A stretch of DNA of 64,000 nt from Propionibacterium sp. (GTDB lineage Bacteria; Actinomycetota; Actinomycetes; Propionibacteriales; Propionibacteriaceae): the NCBI GenBank assembly GCA_022837595.1, contig JALHFX010000014.1, forward strand, positions 13,406 through 77,405, written 5' to 3'. The notes under the pieces were generated by a model that saw only the letters and a list, made by a program, of their open reading frames with translations, did no database searches and was not told the DNA's origin. Position numbers and translations under genes: made by a program. Shown here one piece after another: positions 8,378 to 16,936 of this stretch; position 1 is the stretch's first letter, and every line of letters begins with the position of its first letter.

Positions 8378-10068
8378 TCCCTAATGTGCGCCGCGGCCGC
8401 GAGATGGTGCGGCTGGTCAAGTACCTGGTCGGGCCGGGTAAGCGCAATGAGCACACCGACCCGCACTTGGTCGCGGGTAGCCCGTGGCTGATGGCCTGGC
8501 ATGCCGAGACTGAGCTGAGTTTCGCGGACGCGAAGATGATCGGTAAGGATCTGGAAGCTCCGACGAAGGGGTTCAACGCGGATGTCACCGATGGTCATGT
8601 GTGGCACTGTTCGTTGTCGTTGGACGCGGCCGAGGGTCTGCTTGCTGATGACGAGTGGGGGCAGATCGCGGAGCAGTTCGTGGCCCAGATGGGGTTCATC
8701 AGTGATGATCCGGAGCAGCCGTCGCTGCGGTGGGTCGCGATCCGCCACGGTGTGTCGGCGAAGGGTAACGATCACATTCATCTGGCGGTGAACCTGGTCC
8801 ACGAGGACGGGTCGATTGCTGACGTGTTCCGGGACTGGAGACGTGCGCAGGCGGCATGCCGGGTGTTGGAGGTCGAGCATGGGCTGCAGCAGGTCGGGAT
8901 GAATGGCTGCTCGTGTCGCGGTTACAAGCCGGGCGAGATCGAGGCGGAAGCTCGCCGCAGGGCGCGTGTCACGCATGCCCGGGCTCACGCGCAAGGTCGT
9001 GAGCCGCGCGCCTGGGCGCAGATTCCGAAGCCTGAGCGGGACCGGATTGTCGAGCATTTCCGGCCACGTGAAGCGGTGCGGTGGACGTTGTCTCGGCACG
9101 TTCGTGCGTGCGCTGCCGCCTCGTCGGACGAGGCCGAGTTCGTGCGCCGGGTGCGTCGTCACGGCCTGCTGATCCGGCCACGGTTCGCGCAAGGCACGCA
9201 GGACGTGGTGGTCGGTTACCGGGTCGCGTTGCGGCCACGGCTGGGGGAGCGGCCCATCTGGTACAGCGGCGGTCACCTCTCGCACGACTTGTCGCTGCCG
9301 CGGCTGCGGGAAGGTTGGCCCGACACGCCACAGGTAGGACTAGACGCGTCAGCAGAGTGGCGGGCTGCGTGGCGTGGCGTCCGTGTTGCCGCACCGGGAC
9401 GCGAAGCCAGCGAGCCGGCACCGGGTCTGGCGCAGCAGGCGAGTCGGGACCTGGACGAGTTGCGTGGCCGGCTGCGCGCGATCCCGCTGAACGACCATGC
9501 CGCGTGGTCGCGGGTGGCGCGTCAGGCGGCCGGGGCGTTGGCGTCCTGGTCTGTGGCCACTGAACAGGTGCCGGGGCCGCTGGCTGCGGCTGCGGACGCG
9601 CTCACCCGATCTGCGGAACTGCGGCGTCCACCGGCAGCACCGAAGCCGGGCGGCGCGACGTCGTCGGTCAGCGCGGCGTTGATCCTCGCCGCCGCTGGGA
9701 AGTCGGGCAAGGCACGCGATCGTGCACTCCAGCTCATGTTGCTGCGGCAGCTCGTCGCGCTGGGCCACGCGATCGGCCAGATGCATCGGGCTGTGGGTGA
9801 CGTGCGCCGCGCCGAACACATCCATCACGTGATGACCTCTCAACTGGAACCGATGCTCCACCAGCTGGCACCAACCGGGCCGGCGCATGCGCGTGCCGCG
9901 GAAGGTGAACTGGATGGCGCCGCTGGGCAGCGTCTGCCGGCCGCGGTGTACGCGTCGCGACCACCACAAGGCGTCGTACTGCCACCAGTCGTGCCGCCCG
10001 CACAGCCGGCCCCACGACGACACCCCATCCGGCAACCGGCCCGACGCGGGCACGATCTTGGACGCTGA
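8374..10068 (+). CDS. Relaxase/mobilisation nuclease (VirD2/MobA-like), copy 1
   Basis: Relaxase that should nick oriT and stay bound to the 5' end through a tyrosine. The 564-residue protein starts MIPNVRRGREMVRLVKYLVG. Y17 is the candidate catalytic tyrosine. The metal-binding histidines lie in RHG (H125) and GNDHIHLAVN (H134, H136). The C-terminal half is GC-rich and probably binds partners. Relative to copy 2 at 52663 it lacks about nine residues after EDGSIADVF. It begins with a GTG overlapping the mobC stop, so the two are co-translated. Catalytic residues look intact. Confidence 0.88.
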   Translation: MIPNVRRGREMVRLVKYLVGPGKRNEHTDPHLVAGSPWLMAWHAETELSFADAKMIGKDLEAPTKGFNADVTDGHVWHCSLSLDAAEGLLADDEWGQIAEQFVAQMGFISDDPEQPSLRWVAIRHGVSAKGNDHIHLAVNLVHEDGSIADVFRDWRRAQAACRVLEVEHGLQQVGMNGCSCRGYKPGEIEAEARRRARVTHARAHAQGREPRAWAQIPKPERDRIVEHFRPREAVRWTLSRHVRACAAASSDEAEFVRRVRRHGLLIRPRFAQGTQDVVVGYRVALRPRLGERPIWYSGGHLSHDLSLPRLREGWPDTPQVGLDASAEWRAAWRGVRVAAPGREASEPAPGLAQQASRDLDELRGRLRAIPLNDHAAWSRVARQAAGALASWSVATEQVPGPLAAAADALTRSAELRRPPAAPKPGGATSSVSAALILAAAGKSGKARDRALQLMLLRQLVALGHAIGQMHRAVGDVRRAEHIHHVMTSQLEPMLHQLAPTGPAHARAAEGELDGAAGQRLPAAVYASRPPQGVVLPPVVPPAQPAPRRHPIRQPARRGHDLGR

Positions 10069-10082
10069 CCAAGGGAGAAACC

Positions 10083-10940
10083 ATGATGAGTGACAACGAT
10101 GGCATCGACGACGCACTGCGTAGCGCCACGCAAGTAGCCGCCGGCCTTGTCGCGCGCGCCGCGGAACTCCAGGCACGCGAACGCGAAACCGCGGCCCGAC
10201 AACACGAACACCAACTCCGCGTCGCCGGCGAGGACGCGGCCCGCCTGGTGTCCCGAGCAGGAGCGGAGCAGCAGGCCGCACTTGCCAGGCTCGCACTCGT
10301 GCACGACCCGGCCTGGTGGCAGACCGCATCGGCCAGCGATATCGCCCACTCGTGGACGATCGCGTCGGCCGCCAGTCCGAGCCAAGACACGGCGGCCGCG
10401 ATCGGCGTGATGAGACGAGAGCTGGCTGCCCGGTACTCCATCACGCCGGGCACCCGCACGACGGCAGACGAGCTCCAGCGCGCGATCGATGCGAGCGTGA
10501 CGCACCACCGGCGAGCCGAGCGTGAGCGTTCGGTTGCGGTCAGCGAACGAACCCAAGCACGCAACCGGGACAACTCCGCCGTCGTCCAACATCGACGTTC
10601 AGCCGAGGCTTCCAAACCCCGAGCCCGTGCCATTGAGCGGCCTGTCCTTGACGTGGACGAGGGCGTCAACGGATCCGATGAAGCCCGCGAGAGAGCTACT
10701 GACTTCGACCGACGAGCAGCCGACGGCTACGACTCCGCAGAACAACGCGAAGCCCGCGCCCGCCACTACGAAGCATCAGGCAACGCCCGCGCCGCCGAAG
10801 CCAGACGCGTCGCCGACACCGCCCAAGGCGTCTCAGCGATCTACGCCACCACCGGCCGCACCAAGAGTCGCGGCCGACGCGGACGCGCACCCAACCTGCG
10901 CGGCCCCAGAACCCCGCAACGTCACGGTCGAGGACGCTAG
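10083..10940 (+). CDS. Mobilisation-module accessory protein, short form
   Basis: The 285-residue protein follows the relaxase by 14 bp with a GGGAGAAACC ribosome-binding site before a double ATG. The N-terminus MMSDNDGIDDALRSA and the C-terminal block YDSAEQREARARHYEASGN match the ends of the 727-residue protein at 54411-56594, which sits in the same place of the second mobilisation module. The middle here is short, Ala/Arg/Gln-rich and helical, and lacks the six repeats of the long form. No enzymatic motif is visible. The function is unknown. Position suggests a role with the relaxase or on the transferred strand. Confidence 0.65.
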   Translation: MMSDNDGIDDALRSATQVAAGLVARAAELQARERETAARQHEHQLRVAGEDAARLVSRAGAEQQAALARLALVHDPAWWQTASASDIAHSWTIASAASPSQDTAAAIGVMRRELAARYSITPGTRTTADELQRAIDASVTHHRRAERERSVAVSERTQARNRDNSAVVQHRRSAEASKPRARAIERPVLDVDEGVNGSDEARERATDFDRRAADGYDSAEQREARARHYEASGNARAAEARRVADTAQGVSAIYATTGRTKSRGRRGRAPNLRGPRTPQRHGRGR

Positions 10941-11206
10941 TTGGCTGCCAGCGGAACCATGCTGTTACGAGAAGGACCACAATCCTGTCGTGGCACGAGG
11001 GAATGAGTGCTTGCGTCCCGATCTTTCCTACCGAGGCGAAGCGACGCTCAGCTGGATGCGCTCCTTGTTTGCTCGGTTGAGTGTCGCGGTGCGCGTCATA
11101 ATCGACCGGGGGGTGGGATTACGGCTGGCACGACTCGGGCGACGTGAGGTGCCCGTGGCCGCCAGTTCATGTTAAACCGAGTGTTATGAGCTGACCAAAA
11201 CGGCAC
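10941..11206. other. Intergenic region, nothing recognised
   Basis: 266 bp between the accessory gene (plus) and the convergent three-gene operon. I found no gene, strong hairpin or repeat. A second open frame running from about 10522 to 11175 in another phase is Pro/Ala-rich and looks like a shadow. Confidence 0.4.
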
Positions 11207-12169
11207 TCAGTCCTGGGCGCCAGTGGAGCCGGACAGAACCTCCAGGTCGAGGCTTTCGGTCTCTTGATACTGTCTAAAGGTCATCTCGGTGTCTGAGAGC
11301 ACCACTGCGGCGAATGTTGCTACCTCTTTGCTTAACCCCGGCGACAAGAGCTTTTCTTCCACGATTTTGCCGAAGAGGGCCCAAAGGTGCGCAAGGGAGC
11401 TCCTATCAGCATCTATGTTCGCGAGGATGAGCTCACTTACTCGATCAAGTGAGAGTCCCGTCGCTGGCTCGTTCGATCGGAGGCCGATCACGCGCTCTGG
11501 ACTCCACTTCCAGGTGGGATCTACATCCTCTGGCGCAATTAACAACTCCTCTGCCACAATGATGTATAGCGTCAGCTTGCGTCCCGCCCTGGTCCACTGG
11601 TCTGCCGCAACCCTTAGGTCTTCTACGCGATCGAGTAGAAGACCAAAATTCCCCGAAGAACCGGCCTTGTCCTGGGCTTGCCTTCGAATCCTGCTGAAGG
11701 CTGGATAGACCTCGTCGGGGAACGGAAATCGGCTGAAGGCTCGACCGACCCGCCAGGCTACGGAGCGCGCTGAGCGACTGCTTGCCTGCTCGACATACCT
11801 AGCGGTGATTGGTAAGCCGACCAGTGTCGACTTCGGGATCGACATAGCAAACTCCATGTCGGCGACGCATTGCGTTGGCTCAGCCGCATTCGACTCGAGA
11901 TACAAGTGGAGCGGCTTCTGCCCTTTTCGCGCGCTCGATATTTCTCCATCGCTCGGCTTTGTGATGATCGGTGCCACTAGACAGCGTTCCTTGCTTGGCT
12001 GCACCACATCACAAGTTTGACTCAGTATCGCGATTCCGCTAGGGGTGTTCATAATCGCTGATTCGTCATCTGTCCGAGGCATCAAGAGGCGATATAGGCC
12101 GATGACATCACCTTGGCGCAGATTGGAGCAATCGTCACACACTGACTCTGTGACTGCCTCAGCGCTCAT
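11207..12169 (-). CDS. Uncharacterised protein, third gene of the TIGR04255 operon
   Basis: The 320-residue protein has no domain I can name. Near the N-terminus (residues 11-15) are two cysteines in CDDC, and GIAILSQTCDVVQPSKERC follows at about 44-62, with a SQTCD motif. Four cysteines in the first 65 residues could bind metal, but this is inference. The rest is a mixed alpha/beta sequence without membrane segments. Its ATG overlaps the stop of the HTH gene by four bases, giving a tightly coupled operon in the order TIGR04255, HTH, this gene. Lower GC and different codon use than the mobilisation genes suggest separate ancestry. Confidence 0.7.
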   Translation of the reverse strand: MSAEAVTESVCDDCSNLRQGDVIGLYRLLMPRTDDESAIMNTPSGIAILSQTCDVVQPSKERCLVAPIITKPSDGEISSARKGQKPLHLYLESNAAEPTQCVADMEFAMSIPKSTLVGLPITARYVEQASSRSARSVAWRVGRAFSRFPFPDEVYPAFSRIRRQAQDKAGSSGNFGLLLDRVEDLRVAADQWTRAGRKLTLYIIVAEELLIAPEDVDPTWKWSPERVIGLRSNEPATGLSLDRVSELILANIDADRSSLAHLWALFGKIVEEKLLSPGLSKEVATFAAVVLSDTEMTFRQYQETESLDLEVLSGSTGAQD

Positions 12170-12756
12170 GGTTCGATCCGTCCCCTTATCGATACGCCTG
12201 GAACTTGAAGTCGCGCGCTCTCACTGCGCACTGCGACGAGCCGGTGAAATAGGCTCGTACCGCGGCTTGAGTCGAGTAGCGCCGTCCGCCGCTCAGCAGT
12301 AGTAGAGGCGGGCAGTGCCTGAACGATGGCAAGGATCTTGGACGCACGCTCTTCATGCTCTGACGACATTGCGCCACCACCGATCCAGTTCTGTACTGAG
12401 CGCCGCGATACACCGATGAGACGACCGACCTGGTCGGTGGTCAGACCTGTAGAGGCGCGGAGCTCAGCGATTTGTTGGGCTGGAGAGCGGGAAGCCTCGG
12501 CAGCTCGTGCGTGGTCGAGTGGTGGAAGCCCAGAGCTAGTGTGATCGATGGGAACAGACAAGCCTCGCGAAGTGCCCTGCGCTGTTTCGCGAATGCAAGG
12601 GGTCGTATATGAAGAGAATGGCGGGGTCACTCCCACCGTGGAGGAGGGCGCAAATAAGAGGCTGAACGCAAGCGCAGAAGAGCTGAACGCAAGCCTAGAA
12701 GACGGGTACGCGGTGTGCTTGCGGCCTGTAGCAGTAGGATACAACGTCGCTGTCAT
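12166..12756 (-). CDS. Helix-turn-helix protein, middle gene of the TIGR04255 operon
   Basis: The 196-residue protein has an N-terminal low-complexity region and then a clear HTH around residues 95-140: AQQIAELRASTGLTTDQVG followed by RLIGVSRRSVQNWIGGGAM. The recognition helix pattern (SRRSVQNWI) resembles XRE/phage-repressor type domains. It overlaps the upstream TIGR04255 gene and the downstream gene by four bases each. It could be the operon regulator or a DNA-binding component of a three-protein system. The first 80 residues are poorly ordered and the true start may be internal. Confidence 0.7.
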   Translation of the reverse strand: MTATLYPTATGRKHTAYPSSRLAFSSSALAFSLLFAPSSTVGVTPPFSSYTTPCIRETAQGTSRGLSVPIDHTSSGLPPLDHARAAEASRSPAQQIAELRASTGLTTDQVGRLIGVSRRSVQNWIGGGAMSSEHEERASKILAIVQALPASTTAERRTALLDSSRGTSLFHRLVAVRSESARLQVPGVSIRGRIEP

Positions 12757-13565
12757 TCAACCTCACCGAACTCCCTGAGAAAGCCGTCGGTCGAAATATA
12801 TTTGAAGAAATCGTAGGCGATGTCTGACAACCGACTTGCTTGGTCGAGGATCGACGCGGCACCGAACGGCACCATCCCGTCCGATGATGCATCGAGATCA
12901 AGAACCCAAGACGGCTGCTGCAATGGTGGCACGGCAGGATCTACCGTCTCATCGGCAGGGACTAACCCTGAGCGCACCTGCAGCGTCGCCTCGTCGATCA
13001 GATAGCGTGCCTGGTTGGCGCTAGATACTATCTCGGCATCCCCGGTTTCTCCTGAGAGGCCGGCATAGCCAAGTACGTCGGGGCGGACGTACTCCGCGAG
13101 GTTGTCGATCAGACCGGGGGTCGCGATGCGGTTAACGTACCGAACACCAAGTCGCTCGATGAGAGGGATCTTGATTTGTGAAGCGATCGCATCGAGCACC
13201 AACTCAAGGCGCGCCCGGAAATCGGGGAACGACGTGTACGAGGTGCAGTACAACGATACGAATCGTCGGCTCAAACTGATGTGCCATGTACCGTCGATGG
13301 ATCGCCATTGGTGGATTCTTTCGCCCGGGATCTGCGTAACCCCCTCCGGTGTGATCGTGTATGCGACCTCGTCCATACTTGAAACGATGGGGTAGTCGTC
13401 GAGTGTTGAGCCGAAAGCGCGCGCGAGCTCGGTTAGGTCCCCTTGCAAGTGGTTGAAGTCAGGCCACCGAACCTGGCACAGCACGAGAACCAGCGGTGCG
13501 TTCCCCAGCCGGATCTTTTTCTCTGTATCGCCAGTAAACGGTCGGAAGCGTTCTCGATCTGCCAT
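12753..13565 (-). CDS. TIGR04255 family protein
   Basis: The 270-residue protein matches the sporadically distributed family TIGR04255. Diagnostic blocks are RLGNAPLVLVLCQVRWPDF at about 20-38, the TWHISLSRRFVSLYCTSYTS strand region at about 112-131, and LIERLGVRYVNRI at about 160-172. The family is small, patchily distributed and of unknown function, often in variable islands. It is the promoter-proximal gene of a three-gene minus-strand operon with 4-bp overlaps. The C-terminus includes DYDFFKYI-like residues near 250-258 (AYDFFKYIS). No catalytic motif is visible. Confidence 0.8.
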   Translation of the reverse strand: MADRERFRPFTGDTEKKIRLGNAPLVLVLCQVRWPDFNHLQGDLTELARAFGSTLDDYPIVSSMDEVAYTITPEGVTQIPGERIHQWRSIDGTWHISLSRRFVSLYCTSYTSFPDFRARLELVLDAIASQIKIPLIERLGVRYVNRIATPGLIDNLAEYVRPDVLGYAGLSGETGDAEIVSSANQARYLIDEATLQVRSGLVPADETVDPAVPPLQQPSWVLDLDASSDGMVPFGAASILDQASRLSDIAYDFFKYISTDGFLREFGEVE

Positions 13566-13721
13566 GGTTCACACTCTAGTTCACAGGTCCGACAGAACAC
13601 GCTGGCTTTACGTCAGCCTTTCGGATGGCCGATGTTGCGGCCCTCAATGGCGTGGGGTGTCCGCCAGTGTTCGAGGCGGGACCATTTTCTCCTGCACTTC
13701 GAGCGCTTTCGCGCCGGAGGT

Positions 13722-14410
13722 CATTGATGCGATTGGTCCGTTGGTGAGGCAGGACGCCATCTGTTGCGCGGTGCCGTAAACGCCGCCGCGTTGTTTGTCG
13801 GGGGCGAAGACGACGTTGGCGGGTAGGTCGTAGTTGGCAGCGGAGACGAGTCTCATGGGGTGTCGTCGGTGGGCCGGGTGAGTCAGCGGTAGACGCCGGT
13901 GACAGGCCAGGATCTCCTCGCCCGCGGGGTCGAAGAAGGCATCAGTGCGGGCACCTGCTGCTCGGGATCCACTGGCGAAGTGTGCTGCGAGTCTTGAGGC
14001 TTGGACTTCGTGGGTGACGTAGGACGGTGGGTTCCACCATCAGCTGTCCGGTGTCTCACCGGCGAGGCGTTGCGGGTCGGAGACTCATACGGGCTGTGCT
14101 CGGCTCGGATATCTCAGGTGGCGTCGACGACGTCGCGTTTGTTGCTGGTGACCAGTACGGAGCCAGGTGCTGCGAGGATGGCGCGGCTTGTCGTTTTCCG
14201 GTTCGAGGCCCCTGATGTCGATGTGCATGTCCTCCCATGATCCGTAGAGCTGTTCGCCGGTGGCGACGGTTATACCGATCGGGACGCCGGGAGTGTTGGG
14301 GTTGACTCCGAGACACTGTGCTTTCGTGACGGCGGATGCCCTGGAGAAGCGGTTGATGTCTTGTCGGACGTCGAGGTAGTGCGAGGATCGGTCAACGCGC
14401 GCCGCGTCTT
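13722..14410 (-). pseudogene. Decayed VirD4/TraG coupling-protein fragment
   Basis: Pieces of the coupling protein encoded at 22904-24655 recur here in several frames. At the left end, VVFAPDKQRGGVYGTAQQMA corresponds to the VIYAPDKQRGGIYGTAQQMA block of the intact protein. At the right end, DRSSHYLDVRQDI and GVPIGITVATGEQLYGSWED match its pre-Walker region. The Walker A segment reads as RGLEPENDK out of frame, so the ATPase is dead. Both ends of the gene are missing. This is a relic of an earlier conjugative element, truncated near the IS3-family insertion. Confidence 0.85.
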
Positions 14411-14546
14411 GTTCTGAGAGTGAGAAGCCGGCCGACGATAAGGACGCTTCGTGCGTCCGAGGTTCAGCAAGCGAATGACGCGCCAGTTGTTGTATCAGGT
14501 CTACCCCAGAGCGACACCGAAGCGAATGCGACAAAGCGTCGCGATA

Positions 14547-14647
14547 GGGTCCGTTCAGGACGAATGCGGCACTCTCGTCGGAGGGTCTAGACATGGCGTC
14601 ACGGCAACAGATGTCAGTGTCAGCCGGCTTCTGCGGTCGGCTGCACC
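14547..14647. repeat. 101-bp imperfect direct repeat, left copy
   Basis: This sequence recurs at 63494-63595 in the same orientation, with most positions identical. On the minus strand it encodes MSRPSDESAAFVLNGP here and MSSPSDKSAAFVLTGP there, so it may be the 5' end of a small gene. The left copy lies 82 bp before the IS3-family end and the right copy 42 bp after the IS481-type end. The rest of 14411-14729 holds no other recognisable feature. Confidence 0.7.
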
Positions 14648-14757
14648 GAAGTGCGCTGGTTCGCTGCTTGCGGCAAATGGGTTCGACGTGGCGGCCATCT
14701 GCGAGGCTGTCACCAGTCTCGCTGGGATCTGGTGCACGTTTAGGTGACAGGTTGTAG

Positions 14758-15648
14758 TCACGCAGCCAGGTCGGCTGGTGTGGTCATGATGGTCTCGTAT
14801 TCGATTGGGGTCAAGCGGCCGAGGCGAGGCTGTCTGCGTCGGCGGTGGTAGGTGCGTTCGATCCATGTCACGATCGCGAGCCGCAGTTGCTCACGGGTGG
14901 CCCAGACCCGTCGGTCGAGGACGTTGTTCTGGAGCAGGGCGAAGAAGCTTTCCATGGCCGCGTTGTCTCCAGCCGCGGCCACCCTTCCCATGGATCCGAC
15001 CATGCCATGACGGGCCAGAGCACGCAGGAACTTCCGGCTGCGAAACTGGCTGCCCCTGTCGCTGCGGACCACGCAGCCGGACACATCACCACGCATCTGG
15101 ACGGCGTTGGCAAGGGCCTGGACGGCCAGCCTGGCCTTCATCCGTTGGTCGATCGAGTAGCCGACGATCCGGTTGGAGAACGCGTCGGTGATCGCGCACA
15201 GGTACAGCTTGCCCTCTGCGGTCTTGTGCTCGGTGATGTCGGTGAGCCATAGTTCGTTCGGGCCATCCGCGACAAACACATGACGGGTTCGGCCGTTCTC
15301 ATCGACCACGGCGCACAAGTCGTCGTGGACCGGCGGACCGGGCTTCTTGCCGTTCTTGCCACGCTTGGGTTTGCCGAATGCGCTGAACCAGCCGTTGGCC
15401 GATGCGATCCGCCAAGCGGTCCGGTCCGCCATCGGCTCACCAGCTCGGCGGGCCTTATCGGCCAAAAGCCGGTACCCGAACCCCGGATCGTCACAGTGGG
15501 TGTCGAACAGTACGTTCGCGCGATACGCCTCCACCAACTCGGCTTCGGCGATGGGATTCTTCAGCCACCGGTAGTAGGGCTGGCGGGAGAGCTTGAGGAC
15601 CCGACACGTCACCGTGACGGGAACCCCGTCAGCGGCGAGTTGGTTCAC
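14758..15648 (-). CDS. IS3-family transposase OrfB (DDE integrase domain)
   Basis: The 296-residue catalytic part of the IS3 transposase. An N-terminal HTH_21-type segment (RVLKLSRQPYYRWL) precedes an rve-type integrase core. The DDE triad is visible in LWLTDITEHKT (first D), VVRSDRGSQF (second D) and DNAAMESFF (E). The C-terminal YHRRRRQPRLG-LTPIEYE motif is typical of the family. The ATG overlaps the orfA stop (ATGA). In IS3 elements the active fusion arises by programmed frameshifting between the two frames, which this overlap allows. Confidence 0.95.
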   Translation of the reverse strand: MNQLAADGVPVTVTCRVLKLSRQPYYRWLKNPIAEAELVEAYRANVLFDTHCDDPGFGYRLLADKARRAGEPMADRTAWRIASANGWFSAFGKPKRGKNGKKPGPPVHDDLCAVVDENGRTRHVFVADGPNELWLTDITEHKTAEGKLYLCAITDAFSNRIVGYSIDQRMKARLAVQALANAVQMRGDVSGCVVRSDRGSQFRSRKFLRALARHGMVGSMGRVAAAGDNAAMESFFALLQNNVLDRRVWATREQLRLAIVTWIERTYHRRRRQPRLGRLTPIEYETIMTTPADLAA

Positions 15649-15953
15649 GAGCGGGTAGAGCCTTTTCCCGGCAGGTTGGCCTGCGACAGATACGCCGCCG
15701 CACGCCGCAGCACCTCGTTCTCCTGCTCCAGCAGGCGAATCGGCTTGCGGGCCTCACGCAACTCCTTGCTCTCAGCGCTGGTCTGCCCGGGCCGGGTACC
15801 GGTCTCCACGTCAGCGCGGCGGAGCCACTTCTGCAAGGTCATCGGATGAACCCCGAAGTCCTTCGCGATCTGGGCGATCGTCACTCCAGGCTCACGGTCG
15901 CGCGCAACACGCACAACGTCATCCCGAAACTCACTGGGATACGGCTTTGGCAC
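15645..15953 (-). CDS. IS3-family transposase OrfA (HTH)
   Basis: The 102-residue DNA-binding part of the transposase starts MPKPYPSEFRDDVVRVARDR. It has an HTH at GVTIAQIAKDFGVHPMTLQK and a leucine-zipper-like helix (ELREARKPIRLLEQENEVL) that mediates oligomerisation in the family. It lies just inside the right inverted repeat. Confidence 0.93.
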   Translation of the reverse strand: MPKPYPSEFRDDVVRVARDREPGVTIAQIAKDFGVHPMTLQKWLRRADVETGTRPGQTSAESKELREARKPIRLLEQENEVLRRAAAYLSQANLPGKGSTRS

Positions 15954-16092
15954 GATGCCATCCTTTCAGGCCCACCCCCGTGGGCAAGCCAGATCAGATG
16001 TCACCTATCCGTGCACCAGACCCCCGAACTCGTGGGCGCTGACTCGATAAGGTGTCCATCATCGCGCCATGGAGATACGACTGACCTGAGCT

Positions 16093-16596
16093 TCAGTTGA
16101 GCACTCCCCACACCCAATAGGCGTCGTCGAGGTTGGGAAATCGGTAGGCCGGGAAGGCAGCTGATACCGCGGAGCCAAGGAGGTGTGCCTCAACCATAAG
16201 TGCAGGAACACCTGAGCGGGCGGCGATGAGGACGTCCCTCAGCTGTAGGTTCGGCTCTGCGCCGCCCACGAGGTATCCGGAGCCTTGATACGTCGTCGCA
16301 CGCCGCCGGATGCCGCCATTTGCACGATCGAGGCCTTCAGGTGTCACGACCTGCGCGCCAATGCCGACTAGCTGCTGCGGCTCGAGTCGGGTGGCAACGT
16401 CGGCCAAGCGCTCAGCGTCGAACTCTCCGGGCCAATGGAATGCCGACGCCACGAGTCGCCCTGTATCCCAGACACTCTCGATGTGGAGGTCGAAGACCCC
16501 CAAGCAACGGCGCTCCAGACCCCGCCCGCACCCTTGATTCCGAAGGGCCAGCAAGCGGTGAAGCGTGCGCGTTGCGAGATACCCACATTGATTCAA
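16093..16596 (-). CDS. Hypothetical protein
   Basis: The 167-residue frame opens with a TTG and has only a weak AGAG ribosome-binding site, so the start is uncertain. The product looks soluble and alpha/beta, with VFDLHIESVWDTGRLVASAF and QLVGIGAQVVTPEGLD as likely core strands and an aromatic C-terminus DDAYWVWGVLN. I recognise no family. It follows the zinc-ribbon gene on the same strand by about 100 bp and could belong to the helicase operon. Confidence 0.5.
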   Translation of the reverse strand: MNQCGYLATRTLHRLLALRNQGCGRGLERRCLGVFDLHIESVWDTGRLVASAFHWPGEFDAERLADVATRLEPQQLVGIGAQVVTPEGLDRANGGIRRRATTYQGSGYLVGGAEPNLQLRDVLIAARSGVPALMVEAHLLGSAVSAAFPAYRFPNLDDAYWVWGVLN

Positions 16597-16701
16597 CGGA
16601 ACTCTCTTGGGGCCTCGCTCCTCAAGGCAGGCGACTGACCCCGGAATACGTCGGGCGCGCTCGTGGGTTGCCGCAAGATCGCAGCCATTGCCGCTCCTCG
16701 T

Positions 16702-16881
16702 TTAGGTGGAGAGAAGCGCTCGGATTGCGTCTAGATCACGCTGCGTCTGCTCAACCACGTCAAGGGCGCATTGCAGGCATAAGCGCCGCTTGTTGGTGAA
16801 ACCAGCATTCCGCACCTTCAGGAGGGCAACGTGGCTCCCTCCAGGAAGCACCTTCTTGCAGCGGGCGCACGGACTTCGCAT
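16702..16881 (-). CDS. Small zinc-ribbon protein
   Basis: This 59-residue product starts MRSPCARCKKVLPGG and contains two CxxC pairs, CARC near residue 5 and CLQC near residue 35, followed by a helix DVVEQTQRDLDAIRALL. This is the layout of a zinc ribbon. The ATG at 16881 has GGGGGA seven bases upstream. In-frame ATGs at 16896 and 16971 are also possible, and the longest would overlap the helicase stop. It lies immediately downstream of the excisionase-helicase gene on the same strand and is probably co-transcribed. The function is unknown. Confidence 0.6.
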   Translation of the reverse strand: MRSPCARCKKVLPGGSHVALLKVRNAGFTNKRRLCLQCALDVVEQTQRDLDAIRALLST

Positions 16882-16936
16882 CTTCGTTTCCCCCATCTCG
16901 ATTCCGCCGTTGCCAGCGCTGATAAGAGACGGAACT

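Larger units (their letters stand above)
14730..16018 (-). mobile_element. IS3-family insertion sequence
   Basis: A 1289-bp element bounded by 20-bp inverted repeats. The left end TGGTGCACGTTTAGGTGACA is at 14730-14749. The right end, 15999-16018, is its complement with three mismatches. Two overlapping minus-strand frames encode orfA and orfB. I could not find a matching 3-bp target duplication at the flanks (atc and gac), so rearrangement after insertion is possible. Both transposase frames look intact. Confidence 0.93.

Noticed and set aside
10522..11175. 217-codon Pro/Ala-rich frame overlapping the accessory gene
   Set aside because: Shadow of the conserved accessory protein, whose C-terminus matches the paralogue at 54411-56594.
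14726..16021. Target-site duplication of the IS3-family element
   Set aside because: Flanking triplets (atc and gac, or shifted alternatives) do not match.
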